Of a stretch of DNA of 64,000 nucleotides, positions 9,346-18,956 are shown piece after piece (position 1 is the first letter of the stretch; each line of letters starts with the position of its first letter). The notes beneath the pieces were generated by a model that did no database searches, was not told the DNA's origin, and saw nothing but the letters and a program-made list of their open reading frames with translations. The stretch spans positions 1 to 64,000 of the forward strand of contig CAZSLI010000008.1 in the NCBI GenBank assembly GCA_964607705.1. Direction: 5' to 3'. This stretch comes from CAZSLI01 sp964607705. GTDB taxonomy: Bacteria > Actinomycetota > Coriobacteriia > Anaerosomatales > PHET01. Position numbers and translations under genes: made by a program.

Positions 9346-12300
9346 ATGCGCGTTCGGCGAAGCGAAGTGATTCGGGCGGCCGCAGTGCTCGTGGGCGCGG
9401 TGCTGCTCGCTTGCGCCCTGCCTGCGGCGGCTCGCGCAGCTGGAGGCTACTACCCGCTGTGGTCGGCGCCGCACGATGGCATCACGCTCACGGATCCGAG
9501 CGACATCTCCATCGGTCTCGACGGCATCCTCTATGTCGCCGATAGCAGCGGCGGGCGGATCGTCGCCCTCACGACTTCGGGCGACTTCGTTCGGGCTATT
9601 GACGGAGAGGATGCCCCCGGCCAAGAGCTCGTCAATCCGGTCGCGGCCACCCTCGGGCCGGACGGTCGGCTATACGTTGCGGACGCCGGCGCGAATCGCG
9701 TCTCCGTCTTCGAGCTTGACGGCACCTTCGTGCGGTCGTGGACCGGTGCGGCTGCCGGTGGGGCCCTGTCGGGTCCTTCCGGCATAGCGATCGCATCTGA
9801 CGGAACGGTCTACGTCTCGGACACCTTCAACGATCGCGTGAAAGCATATTCGGCTACTGGACAGTGGCTGCGCTCAATGGGTGCCCCCGGCACGTGGGGA
9901 CAACTAGCCGCACCCGGTCCGCTCTTGACAGTCGACGGCGAGGTCTACGTCACCGACGTCGCGAATCGTCGGATTGTCGTGTTCCGGGCGGACGGCACGT
10001 ATGCCCGGGATTGGGGCATCACCTACGGCAACGGCAACAACATCCCGAGCGAGTCACGCTATCGCGCGCCGTTCGGTATCGAGGCGGCTCCCGGGGGCGG
10101 CGTCCTGGTCGCCGACGGTGGAAGCGGGATGCTTGAGCGGTGCTCCACCGCCGGTGCCGTCCTCGCGAGCTGGACCACCACTCCTGCAGTCGACGGACTC
10201 GCCGGTATCGCCGTGGGCGCCGACGATCGCGTGTGGCTTGCCGATAGGGTCGCCAGCCAGATCGTCGGCTTCCGGGTGACCGACGGCTCTCTTGGGCCGA
10301 CGCTCGCGCTTGCGGGCTCTTCGGCAACCTCGGAACTCCGTTTCCCGGCGGGTGCGGCGATCGCGCCCGATGGCACGACCTATGTCGCGGACAGCGGGAA
10401 TGGCCGCGTCCAGATGTACTCGGCGGCAGGGCAGTTCCAGGGTGCGTTCGAGCCGGCTGAGCCCCTTCCGCTCGTGATGCCGGTGGCTGCGGCGGTCTCG
10501 CCCAATGGTCTCGAGGTCGCGGTCGCCGATACGGGGTTGGACGCGGTCGTCTACTTCTCGTGGGACGGCCGATGGATGCGGACCATCGGCACGGGTGTGC
10601 TCGCCGACCCGAGTGCCGTGTCGATCGCCGAGGACGGCACGATCTACGTGGCCGACACCGGCAACTCTCGCGTCGTGCGCTTCAGTGCGATGGGGGGGCT
10701 CAAGGGGGTCTACGGCACCGAATCGCTCGTGTCTCCTGCGGGCGTCGCCGTGACTGCCTCGGGCAAGGTTATAGTCGCAGATACCGGCAGCGACCGGATC
10801 GTCTCGTTCAACTCGACCGCGAGCGCGCCCGTGAGCGTCTGCTCTCCGGGTTCCGCTCCCGGCTTCGTCTCGGATCCGCAAGGTCTCGCACTCGAGCCGA
10901 GCGGTGACCTGCTGGTCGCCGACACCGGCAATCGGCGCATCCAGCGCTTCACGGCCGCCGGAGCCCCGCTCGGCATCATCGGCGATCCTGGCTCGGGTCT
11001 GGGCGAGGTCAAGACCCCGCTCGGTGTCGCGGCGAACGCCACCGGTCGTGTCGCGATCGCCGATACCGGCAACCACCGCGTCCAGGTCATGGCCTTCGAC
11101 GCCGAACCGCCCACCACCATCGTGTCGGGTGTGCCGAGCGAGTGGGCGACCGGTCCCGTCACCATCACCCTGTCCGCCGAGGACGCCGGCATCGGCGTGG
11201 CATCGATCCATTACCGTATCGGCGGTGGAGTCGAGACCACGTATACCGGCCCGTTCACGGTCTCGGCACAGGGCATGACGAATGTCTGGTCACGCTCTGT
11301 GGATCGCTTCGGCAACACAAGCAACGCGCAGCCCTCGACCGTGCGTATCGACTCACTGCCACCAAGCGGCACCGTAAGTTGGGCCGAGGCCGGCTCGGTG
11401 ATCGCCACGACGACGGTCCACCTCACCGCGAGTCTTCCTGACGCCGAGGCAATGCGCGTCGACCTTGGTGCGGGATGGGGTCCGTTCGACGCGTACTCGG
11501 AGTCGAAGACGCTGGTGCTTCCCGGCGAAGGTGTGCACCACGTGGCCGCCGAGTACTCGGACTGGCTGCGTAACGCCCGCGTGGACAGCGCCACCATCAC
11601 CGTCGACCGCACCGGCCCCCAGGTGTCCTTCACCGGCATCCCGACCTCGGGTGCGAGCTCGTCCACCGTCACCGTGCGCATCGCCGCCTCGGACACGCCG
11701 GCGGGCGTCTCGGCAATCGAGTACTCGATCGGCGGGTCGGGCTTCGCGCCGTACTCCGGCCCGCTCACCTTCTCGGTAACCGGCACCCACGTTGTCCGGG
11801 CTCGCGCTCGCGACGCCGTGGGCAACTGGAGCGCGATCGCCGAGGCGACCGTCGTGATCGACAAGACACCGCCGAGCGGCTCGATGCTGGTGGGGGACGG
11901 AAGCCACTACGCGCACGACACGGCCGTCACGATCAGGCCTGCGGTGACCGGCGCCTCACTCATGCACTTCGAGCCTGGCTTTGCCCCGGGGCAGTGGTCG
12001 GCCTACGAGGGGCTCGTGGAGTTCGACCTGCCGGGCCAGGGCATCTACCCGATCAGAGGCTCGTTCCTCGACGACGCCGGCAACGCCTTCAGCCTCGTGC
12101 AGACCTTGACTGTCGACTGGACTCCGCCGACGAGCCGCGCATCGGGCATTCCTGAGGACGGCCCTGCCGCTGGCGAGGCGTACATCTCGCTCGTGGCAAG
12201 CGACACGTACGCCGGTGTGGATCGCATCGAGTACTCGCTCGACGGATCGGCCACCCAGTCCTACGGTGCTCCGCTCCGCATCACCGAGGAGGGCTGGCAC

Positions 12301-13191
12301 ACGCTCGAATGGGCCGCCGTCGACCGGAGTGGCATCCGGGAGAGCAGCACCCACTCGGCCATCTTTGCCGTCGAGGGACCCGTGCTGATCGACAGCGTGT
12401 TCGCCGGCGGACTCGCCGTGGTGGGTTCAAGGACGATAAGCGTCGACACCTCCTCGGCCATGGTGGCGCAGATGCGCTTTGACTACGGCGACGGCCCTGG
12501 TGAATGGGAGCCATTTGCTCCTCGGACGTCGCTGACGCTGCCGGCGGAAGGCGAATACCAGGTCGTGGCGCAATACCGCACGATCCTCGGCAGCATGGCA
12601 TCGCGCCATGGTGTCGTGCTGGTCGATACCAGCCGCCCGCTGGTTCCGCCGATCTCCTGCGCGCCTGGACTTCTGCACGAGGGAGAGTCCTGGACGTACG
12701 ACCTGAATGCGACGTCGAACACGGCCGACCAAGTGAGCGGGATCGCGAGGCATGTCTGGAGAGCAGGCAGCAAGCGCCTGGGCGCCGACACCGCAGATGT
12801 CACCCTGCCCGGGATGATCGAGGGCACTGTGAACCTCGTGCTCGACGTCTTCGACTTCGCGGGCAACCGTGGCCAGTCCCGGACCCGAGTGACCATCGCC
12901 GGTAGAGGTGTCAGCGTCGCCGGCGGTTCAGGTCAGCCTGTGCGCGTCGCCGGCGCGGTGCCTTTCGTGGCGGGCGCTCGCCACACCTTGCTGTGTTACC
13001 GCGCGACGGAGCAGCCGGGCGAGTGGGAGTTCCGCGGTCCCGCCGACGTCACCACGTCGCTCAGCGGCACAAACGTGCTCATCAGGGCCCGCCCGTCGCT
13101 GCCCGCCGGACGGTGGCGGTTCGTGCTCAGGACCGTTTCGCCCGGCGTCACCTACATCGGCACTCCAAGTGCTGAGGTGACCGTCGAGTAA
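9346..13191 (+). CDS. Secreted NHL-repeat protein with Ig-like/OmpL47-type domains (1281 aa)
   Basis: A Sec signal peptide of about 30 residues precedes about 12 NHL-like repeats (residues ~49-583), each with the pattern (I/L/V)YVADTGNxRV. Twelve repeats would make two six-bladed propellers. The rest is a chain of beta-sandwich domains alternating between a form with ASDTxAGVxxIEYSxGG (OmpL47-like, three copies) and a form starting PPSG. There is no CXXCH, membrane anchor or recognisable catalytic motif. GGAGGG lies a few bases before the ATG. Its place between giant cytochromes, and the known occurrence of NHL/propeller proteins beside extracellular cytochrome genes in Geobacter, suggest a scaffold or assembly role; that role is inferred. 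Confidence 0.85.
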   Translation: MRVRRSEVIRAAAVLVGAVLLACALPAAARAAGGYYPLWSAPHDGITLTDPSDISIGLDGILYVADSSGGRIVALTTSGDFVRAIDGEDAPGQELVNPVAATLGPDGRLYVADAGANRVSVFELDGTFVRSWTGAAAGGALSGPSGIAIASDGTVYVSDTFNDRVKAYSATGQWLRSMGAPGTWGQLAAPGPLLTVDGEVYVTDVANRRIVVFRADGTYARDWGITYGNGNNIPSESRYRAPFGIEAAPGGGVLVADGGSGMLERCSTAGAVLASWTTTPAVDGLAGIAVGADDRVWLADRVASQIVGFRVTDGSLGPTLALAGSSATSELRFPAGAAIAPDGTTYVADSGNGRVQMYSAAGQFQGAFEPAEPLPLVMPVAAAVSPNGLEVAVADTGLDAVVYFSWDGRWMRTIGTGVLADPSAVSIAEDGTIYVADTGNSRVVRFSAMGGLKGVYGTESLVSPAGVAVTASGKVIVADTGSDRIVSFNSTASAPVSVCSPGSAPGFVSDPQGLALEPSGDLLVADTGNRRIQRFTAAGAPLGIIGDPGSGLGEVKTPLGVAANATGRVAIADTGNHRVQVMAFDAEPPTTIVSGVPSEWATGPVTITLSAEDAGIGVASIHYRIGGGVETTYTGPFTVSAQGMTNVWSRSVDRFGNTSNAQPSTVRIDSLPPSGTVSWAEAGSVIATTTVHLTASLPDAEAMRVDLGAGWGPFDAYSESKTLVLPGEGVHHVAAEYSDWLRNARVDSATITVDRTGPQVSFTGIPTSGASSSTVTVRIAASDTPAGVSAIEYSIGGSGFAPYSGPLTFSVTGTHVVRARARDAVGNWSAIAEATVVIDKTPPSGSMLVGDGSHYAHDTAVTIRPAVTGASLMHFEPGFAPGQWSAYEGLVEFDLPGQGIYPIRGSFLDDAGNAFSLVQTLTVDWTPPTSRASGIPEDGPAAGEAYISLVASDTYAGVDRIEYSLDGSATQSYGAPLRITEEGWHTLEWAAVDRSGIRESSTHSAIFAVEGPVLIDSVFAGGLAVVGSRTISVDTSSAMVAQMRFDYGDGPGEWEPFAPRTSLTLPAEGEYQVVAQYRTILGSMASRHGVVLVDTSRPLVPPISCAPGLLHEGESWTYDLNATSNTADQVSGIARHVWRAGSKRLGADTADVTLPGMIEGTVNLVLDVFDFAGNRGQSRTRVTIAGRGVSVAGGSGQPVRVAGAVPFVAGARHTLLCYRATEQPGEWEFRGPADVTTSLSGTNVLIRARPSLPAGRWRFVLRTVSPGVTYIGTPSAEVTVE

Positions 13192-13293
13192 CTCAGGGTG
13201 CCGCTGACCGCCCTCTTGCGGCACAATGGGTCGGACAGTCGGCGGGTCAAGCCTGCCTGCGTGTATTCCTGCTGAACCGAGGAGCCTAGTTAA

Positions 13294-15414
13294 ATGGCCA
13301 AGCGCAAGAAGCCGGTCGCCGTCTCGAAGACGCCGGCGCCCATCGCCGACGACATGTCGACAGCACAGAAGATCGCGTGGTGGTCGATCCTGGTGATGGT
13401 CTTCATCACCCCCATCGCCATTGCGAACCTGAGCTTCCTCGGCTTCAAACTTCCGCTATCTTTCGACCAGTTCGACATCATCAAAGTCTTCTGCCAGCGT
13501 GTCTTCACGCTCATCGCGCTCGCCGCGTGGACGTGGCACATCTGCACCAAGGGCGGCAAGATCCGGCGCACGCCGGTCGACTGGCTCATCCTGGCGTTCT
13601 TGGGCTGGGTGACCATCTCGACCATCTTCTCGATCCACCCGCCCACCGCGTTCTTCGGCAAGTACCGCCGCTTCGAGGGTCTGCTCTCGTTCATCAACTA
13701 CGCGGTCATCTACTTCCTCGTCATGCAGTTCGCCGACCGGCCTTCGCGGGTCAAGCAACTGGCGCAGACGTTGTTCTGGTCAGGTGTGGTCGTGGCAGGC
13801 TACGGCGTGATGCAGTTCCTTGGCATGGACATCATCCAGTGGAACCAGCTTCCGTTTGAGGCACGCCGGGCCTTCTCGACGTATGGGAACCCCGACCTCC
13901 TCGGCGGCTTCCTGATGTTCTCGACGTTCGTCTCCATCGGCCTCGCGCTCGCCGAGCAGAAGCTCGTGATGCGCGGCGTCTACTGGTTCGGCTTCCTCCT
14001 GAGCTCGCTGTGCGTCGTGGTCGCCTTCACCCGAAGCGCGTGGATCGGCTTCATCGTCGGTTTCGCGTTCTTCCTGCTCTTCGCGATCTACCAGCGCACC
14101 GAGTGGAAGACCGAGGACTGGGTGTTCTCGGGTTCGACAGCCGTGCTTGTGATCGCGTCGGTGGTGCAGAGTCTGAGTAACCCGAACGAAGTCATGAACT
14201 TCGGGAAGCGCTTCGCGTCGATCACCAAGTTCGGCGAGGGAAGTGCGAAGACCCGCTTCGAGATCTGGCACGCAGCGATCGACTCGATCAAGGATCGCCC
14301 CATATTCGGTTTCGGACCGGACACGTTCCGCCTGGTGTTCCCGCGCTACAAGCCGATCGAGTACGTCAACGATGCCGGCTACCTCTCGGTCGCCGATAAC
14401 GTGCACAACTACCCGCTCCAGCTGGCCTCGGGCATCGGCGTTCCCGGCATGCTGATGATGTACGGCATCTTCGGCTGGGCGGCCGCCCGGTCGTGGAAGA
14501 TCGTCTTCAACCGCGAAGGCGGCCCGAATCGGATGATCGTCGCCGGCTTCTGGTGCGCCGCCGCGGCATACGTCACGCACCTGTTCTTCGGCCTGTCGGT
14601 GACCGGTGCAAGCTTCCTCATGTGGATCGCGGTGGCGGTCGTGCTCGCGCCCACGGCAGTGACGGTCGAGGTCAGGCCTGCCAGCTGGGCGATCTTCGTC
14701 GCGGCCGGCGTCATCCTTCTGGCTGTCTTCGGAATCAGCTACCAGTTCGTAATCATCCAGGCGGACAGGGCTTACCTCGTCTCGCGCATCGCCTCGAGCG
14801 GCTCGGACCGGACGGCCTACTCCCAGAAGGCGGCGCGACTCAATCCGTTCAACGACATGTACAGGGCCGAAGTCGGGCTGGCGTTCGTGGACGAGTCCAT
14901 CTACTGGGCTCAGCAGCTGGGAAGCGCCGAGCAGGGCAGTGAGGCGCAGACTACGGCTTTCAACAACCTGCAGACGACGTTCCGTCAGGGCGTGGATCAG
15001 CTTCAGACGACGATCGACTTCGTTCCGTGGGAGTACGACAACTACGTGTTCCTGTCGAATCTGTACGCCCTCGGCGGCGACTACATCGACCCCAAGTACT
15101 ACGCCGAGGCGGAGCGCGTGGCGCGTGAGGGCGTCAAGGTCGAGCGATATGGGCCGGCCATCCGCTTCCAGCTCGCGCGCGCACTCCTGTCTCAGAACAA
15201 GCCACAAGAAGCGATCAAGGAACTCGCGTACGCGCACAAGATGGACATCGGCTACTACGAGGTCGCCCTCTTGTTGGCTCAGGCCTACGAGCAGCAGGGC
15301 CAGCCTGACAAGGCGCTTGCGGTGCTCAAGGAAACGGCGCTGCGCAATCCTCAGCCTCAGATCAACACCGAGATACAGCGGCTTGAGGCAAGCGCGACCA
15401 CGCCTGCGCAGTAG
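13294..15414 (+). CDS. O-antigen ligase/polymerase-like membrane protein with C-terminal TPRs (706 aa)
   Basis: The first ~480 residues hold about ten or more hydrophobic segments. A Wzy_C/WaaL-like region includes FTRSAWIGF and, in the following large loop, the IFGFGPDTFR and DNVHNYPLQ segments typical of O-antigen ligase family loops. The remainder is soluble and alpha-helical with TPR-like repeats (near 630-690). The family transfers or polymerises lipid-linked glycans on the outer face of the membrane. GAGGAG lies upstream of the ATG. A small inverted repeat (GTGCCGC at 13198-13204, GCGGCAC at 13218-13224) lies in the gap before it. It sits inside the cytochrome locus, so it might glycosylate a secreted locus product; that is speculative. 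The exact substrate cannot be told from sequence. Confidence 0.75.
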   Translation: MAKRKKPVAVSKTPAPIADDMSTAQKIAWWSILVMVFITPIAIANLSFLGFKLPLSFDQFDIIKVFCQRVFTLIALAAWTWHICTKGGKIRRTPVDWLILAFLGWVTISTIFSIHPPTAFFGKYRRFEGLLSFINYAVIYFLVMQFADRPSRVKQLAQTLFWSGVVVAGYGVMQFLGMDIIQWNQLPFEARRAFSTYGNPDLLGGFLMFSTFVSIGLALAEQKLVMRGVYWFGFLLSSLCVVVAFTRSAWIGFIVGFAFFLLFAIYQRTEWKTEDWVFSGSTAVLVIASVVQSLSNPNEVMNFGKRFASITKFGEGSAKTRFEIWHAAIDSIKDRPIFGFGPDTFRLVFPRYKPIEYVNDAGYLSVADNVHNYPLQLASGIGVPGMLMMYGIFGWAAARSWKIVFNREGGPNRMIVAGFWCAAAAYVTHLFFGLSVTGASFLMWIAVAVVLAPTAVTVEVRPASWAIFVAAGVILLAVFGISYQFVIIQADRAYLVSRIASSGSDRTAYSQKAARLNPFNDMYRAEVGLAFVDESIYWAQQLGSAEQGSEAQTTAFNNLQTTFRQGVDQLQTTIDFVPWEYDNYVFLSNLYALGGDYIDPKYYAEAERVAREGVKVERYGPAIRFQLARALLSQNKPQEAIKELAYAHKMDIGYYEVALLLAQAYEQQGQPDKALAVLKETALRNPQPQINTEIQRLEASATTPAQ

Positions 15415-15504
15415 TCTCCGGACGCGCCCGTCGGCATCTTCGTTGCTGCTGAATCTGCAAACCCGCCCCTGTGTGGCGTGAATCGGAAGGCTAGCCCGTA
15501 CCTT

Positions 15505-16224
15505 ATGGACCAGGACGCGATCGATAGCTCGGCATCGTCACCTGAGCTTGATACTCGGCCGACTGCTGAAGCCGCAGGGCCGGTGCAGATCGATGACAAC
15601 TTCATCCCTGCGTGGCTTGCGGTCGTCGTGGTGGTTCTTCTTATCGCGGTGATGGCTCTCGGCGGCTACGTGGTCCGGGGGTTCATGGCGGGCGACCGAC
15701 GCGTCTCCGACGTCTCCGACCTCGAAGTGAACAAGTGGCGGGAGCAAGTGAAGGCGAACCCGTCCGACCTCGAGGCGCGCGTACAACTCGGCTACGCCTA
15801 CCAGCAGGGCGACGAGTTCAAGAAGGCGCTCAAGGAGTACGACTACGTGCTCCGCAAGGATCCGACGAACACCGGCGCCCTGTTCAACAAGGGCGTCTCC
15901 TACCTGCAGTTGGACTTGGACGACAAGGCCGAGCAGGCGTTGTGGCAGGTTCTCAAGATCGAGCCCGATCACGTGCTGGCCGCCAAGACGCTCGGGGAGA
16001 TCTACGTCGAACGCAAGCAGTACAAGTCGGTCATCGCGGCGGTGCGGCCCGTGGCCAAGGCTCACCCCGAGATGGCCGACCTCCAGTACCTCATGGGTGT
16101 CGCCTACGAGAACACCGGTCACGGCGACTGGGCGATCGGCCGGTACAAGCTCGCGCTCCAGTACGCTCCCGACCTCGCGGCCGCCCGCGAGGGCCTTCGC
16201 CGTCTAGGCGTGGTGGGTCAATGA
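15505..16224 (+). CDS. Membrane-anchored TPR protein (239 aa)
   Basis: A short acidic N-terminus is followed by one transmembrane segment (about residues 35-60) and then three to four TPR units, for example the pattern ARVQLGYAYQQG, GALFNKGVSYLQL and LAAKTLGEIYVER. The topology suggests TPRs outside the membrane. I chose the ATG at 15505 over a GTG at 15478 because the latter has no ribosome-binding site; GGAAGG at 15485-15490 is rather far from the ATG, so the start is uncertain. The stop overlaps the next start as ATGA, so it is translationally coupled to the NHL protein. TPR proteins usually mediate complex assembly. Confidence 0.8.
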   Translation: MDQDAIDSSASSPELDTRPTAEAAGPVQIDDNFIPAWLAVVVVVLLIAVMALGGYVVRGFMAGDRRVSDVSDLEVNKWREQVKANPSDLEARVQLGYAYQQGDEFKKALKEYDYVLRKDPTNTGALFNKGVSYLQLDLDDKAEQALWQVLKIEPDHVLAAKTLGEIYVERKQYKSVIAAVRPVAKAHPEMADLQYLMGVAYENTGHGDWAIGRYKLALQYAPDLAAAREGLRRLGVVGQ

Positions 16225-17453
16225 GGCCGTGGGAAGAGGCGCTGCGAGCCGTCATGAGCCGCGTGCGCGAGGATAACGGCGCGATCGACGTCTCCGATCC
16301 CGAGGACGAAGTCGAACACGAAGCCGCCGCGGGCGATGAAGACGCCTTCGAGTCCGAAGAAGAAGTCGACGTGCTGCCTCCTCGGCAGAAAGGCTTCTAC
16401 CTCACGCCGAGACAGACGCTCATGGCGGTCGCGGGGGTCCTGGCGCTTCTGTTGCTCGCGCTCATCCTCTACCTCGTCTGGCTCTCGCTTCCCGCCGACT
16501 TCACCAAGAAGGGCGGCGAGCCGGTCGCCGGTCTCGTCCCGGAACTGACCCTGTACGGACCCGGCCGCGGCGATCAGCCGCGCTTCTCACGGCCCATGGG
16601 CGCATCGTGGGACCCGGCGGGTGAGCGCATCTACGTAGCCGACACCGAGAACAACCGCATCGTGGTCTTCACGAAGCGCGGACGCTACATCACCGAGTTC
16701 GGGGGTCATGGGATAGCCAAGCCGCTGGCCGGCTCCCGGCGAACGTGGAATCCGGGGGAGCTGAACTACCCCACGGACGTGGCGGTCGCCAACAACGGCG
16801 ACGTGTACGTTGCGGACTTCTACAACGATTCCATCTCGCAGTTCACGGCGGACGGCAAGTTCATCCGCCGCTTCCCGTCGCCCTACCGGCCGACAGGCAG
16901 GGGTAGTTCGGGCCAGGACGGGGGCGGGATCGCCGTCACGTCGGTAGCGGTCGACCGGGACAAGGTCTACGCGACCGACACCTACCAGGTGTTCGTCTTC
17001 TCGCGCAAAGGCAAGCTTCTCGAGCAGTTCGGGATGCCGGGAGCGGGACCCGTGGGCTTGGATCACCCGGGCGGGATCGCCGTCGACAACCGGGGCGACA
17101 TCTACGTCTCTGATTCGAACCACAACCGCGTTAAGCGCTACACCGCCGACGGCAAGCTGGTCTGGGAGGCGGGCCAACAGATCTCCGACCTGCGCAAGGA
17201 GACCAACAATCCGTTCGTCCTGCCACGCGGCCTGACCGTGATGCGTGACGGCGCCATCCTGGTCGCCGATCCGTTGGGTCAGCAATTGGTGAAGTTGGAT
17301 GAATCAGGCAAGGTAATTGCAGATTACGGAGCGAGAGGCGTCGAACAGGGGGCTCTCAACTTCCCCAACGACGTGTCCTCTCAGCGAAACAAGGTACTGC
17401 TCGCAGATCGAGGCAATAACCGCGTTCAGGTTGTGCGTCTGACCAACCGATAA
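16221..17453 (+). CDS. Membrane-anchored six-repeat NHL beta-propeller protein (410 aa)
   Basis: The ATG overlaps the upstream TPR gene stop (ATGA). Residues 1-64 are strongly acidic and probably cytoplasmic. One hydrophobic helix lies at about 65-91, then six NHL repeats with IYVADTENNRIVVF-type blades, matching one complete six-bladed propeller. There are no heme motifs. The arrangement (inside tail, one membrane span, outside propeller) fits a surface scaffold that could dock secreted cytochromes together with its TPR partner. NHL propellers bind proteins, polysaccharides or RNA; no ligand can be named here. Confidence 0.85.
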   Translation: MRPWEEALRAVMSRVREDNGAIDVSDPEDEVEHEAAAGDEDAFESEEEVDVLPPRQKGFYLTPRQTLMAVAGVLALLLLALILYLVWLSLPADFTKKGGEPVAGLVPELTLYGPGRGDQPRFSRPMGASWDPAGERIYVADTENNRIVVFTKRGRYITEFGGHGIAKPLAGSRRTWNPGELNYPTDVAVANNGDVYVADFYNDSISQFTADGKFIRRFPSPYRPTGRGSSGQDGGGIAVTSVAVDRDKVYATDTYQVFVFSRKGKLLEQFGMPGAGPVGLDHPGGIAVDNRGDIYVSDSNHNRVKRYTADGKLVWEAGQQISDLRKETNNPFVLPRGLTVMRDGAILVADPLGQQLVKLDESGKVIADYGARGVEQGALNFPNDVSSQRNKVLLADRGNNRVQVVRLTNR

Positions 17454-17550
17454 CAACCTTAGTGGTTGATGAATGGTGACCCGCACTGGTACCATGAGTC
17501 ACGGTACATCCTGGTACTCGGACGGTTCGCAAACGGACTGGTGGAACCGC

Positions 17551-18756
17551 GTGTCGAAGCACCTCCTCAAGGCCTGCATACTTTCAATAGCGATCCTTGC
17601 TGCAACCGCGGCCCCGGCCCTGGCGTACAGCGAGTACTCGACGGGTGCCTATCCGTCAGTGAACTACCGTACGGACCCCTCGCTGACTGCTCCGACATCG
17701 TGTCCGGATTGCCATGGCTTGGAGTCCGGCGCATCGTCTCCGACGGTGGCCCCTCGCAGTGTGCCGAGCACGTGGTCGTCGTTCGACACGGAAGCCGGCA
17801 CCAATGTCAGCACCCGCAAGGGTCCGCACGGCGGATACACCTCGGGCACCCAGAAGTGCGAGACGTGTCACACCACTCACGGCGCGAGTGCCTTTAGCAT
17901 CGCGCTCCTCCCGTCCGACACCATCAAGCAGACCTGCGAGACGTGCCATGACGGCACCGGTGGCGGCGGGGTGTACGGCGTCATCAAGCAGCGCACGGGA
18001 ATCGACCCGGAGCAGGTCATCAACGGCAAGACCCGCGGCGGCGTTCACCGCGTGGGCCCGGCGTCGCTCAACGGCAACGGCAAGGTCACGGTGCCCGGTG
18101 GCAACGCAAACGGCAGTTCATTGGAGACGACGTTCTCCGGTGAGAATGGTGCCATGACGTGCACCGATTGCCATAGCCCGCACAACTCCAAGACCGTGAA
18201 GCCGTTCCTCGGCGACCGTCTGCGCAGCACTAACGACTCCCTGACGGCCGGGATCAAGACGAACAAACTCCTCAAGGCTCGCCCGACCTCAGCGGTCGCG
18301 ACGGCCACCGAGTACGGCTCTGACTGGTGCGAGGCGTGCCACAAGGGACGTCACGACGGAGTCGCGGGCACCGTACAGAACCACCCGGTCGCCGACACCG
18401 TGTCCGGTGGCGCCAGCTGGAACTACAACCGTGTCTCCAAGCGCAGCGGGTATCTGGGTGCCGCCATGACCACAGGTAGCCTCGGCGGCGACAACTTCGG
18501 CTATGTGATGCCGGAGAGCCCTCGCCCCCTGCAGCCCAAGCCTATCTGCCAGCAGTGCCACGAGGACGAGCGTAACGTCGGCGACGTGAACCAGTCGCAG
18601 ATCACCAACCCTTCCGAGGCGTTCAATCCCTCGGTCGACGGCACCTCCTCGGCAGGCAACCCTCGTTTCCAGAACTTCCCGCACGAAACTCCCCAGGCAA
18701 CGTTGCTGATCGAGCAGTACGACGACCTCTGCCTGAACTGCCACCTGGCTCCCTAA
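17551..18756 (+). CDS. Secreted 7-heme c-type cytochrome (401 aa)
   Basis: Seven CXXCH motifs: CPDCH, CETCH, CETCH, CTDCH, CEACH, CQQCH and CLNCH. The frame is open from an ATG at 17473, but the GTG at 17551 is preferred: GGTGGA lies six bases upstream, and it starts directly with a compact signal peptide (SKHLLKACILS... to APALA), whereas the upstream 26 residues are polar and lack a ribosome-binding site. Heme spacing is wide and irregular, like loosely conserved cytochromes of metal reducers. It lies between the propeller protein and the second giant cytochrome and is probably an electron carrier outside the membrane. A hairpin terminator follows. Confidence 0.85.
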   Translation: MSKHLLKACILSIAILAATAAPALAYSEYSTGAYPSVNYRTDPSLTAPTSCPDCHGLESGASSPTVAPRSVPSTWSSFDTEAGTNVSTRKGPHGGYTSGTQKCETCHTTHGASAFSIALLPSDTIKQTCETCHDGTGGGGVYGVIKQRTGIDPEQVINGKTRGGVHRVGPASLNGNGKVTVPGGNANGSSLETTFSGENGAMTCTDCHSPHNSKTVKPFLGDRLRSTNDSLTAGIKTNKLLKARPTSAVATATEYGSDWCEACHKGRHDGVAGTVQNHPVADTVSGGASWNYNRVSKRSGYLGAAMTTGSLGGDNFGYVMPESPRPLQPKPICQQCHEDERNVGDVNQSQITNPSEAFNPSVDGTSSAGNPRFQNFPHETPQATLLIEQYDDLCLNCHLAP

Positions 18757-18781
18757 GGCTGGCTGAAACTGGATAGCGTCA

Positions 18782-18815
18782 AGAGGGGAGGGGAACTCAT
18801 GTTTCCCTCCTTTCT
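18782..18815 (+). terminator. Probable terminator after the 7-heme cytochrome
   Basis: A long stem, with GGAGGGGAAC at 18787-18796 pairing to GTTTCCCTCC at 18801-18810 around a TCAT loop, extends outward with A-T and G-T pairs into a short pyrimidine run (TTTCT). The U-tract is weak. Confidence 0.6.
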
Positions 18816-18858
18816 GCTAAGTAAGGTCAGATCGGGTTTTCTCGGCCCTTCGTGACGA

Positions 18859-18889
18859 CGGTCACTGGAGTGGTCGATGAGAGTGACCG
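18859..18889 (+). other. Hairpin in the leader of the second giant cytochrome gene
   Basis: A perfect 8-bp inverted repeat (CGGTCACT at 18859-18866, AGTGACCG at 18882-18889) with a 15-base loop lies about 70 bases before the start codon. It could be an operator or an RNA hairpin in the leader. No known riboswitch consensus was recognised. Confidence 0.35.
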
Positions 18890-18956
18890 ATAACGAACAT
18901 GAGGAAGTGGCGACGGCCGCTTCCCTTCGGCGTGGCTGGGCCGGGAGGAGAGCACG

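Noticed and set aside
17454..17468. Small hairpin CAACC-TTAGT-GGTTG after the anchored NHL gene as a terminator
   Set aside because: Five base pairs only, no T-run.
17473..17550. Upstream start of the 7-heme cytochrome (ATG at 17473 or 17494)
   Set aside because: No ribosome-binding site and a polar 26-residue extension ahead of a normal signal peptide; the GTG at 17551 fits better.
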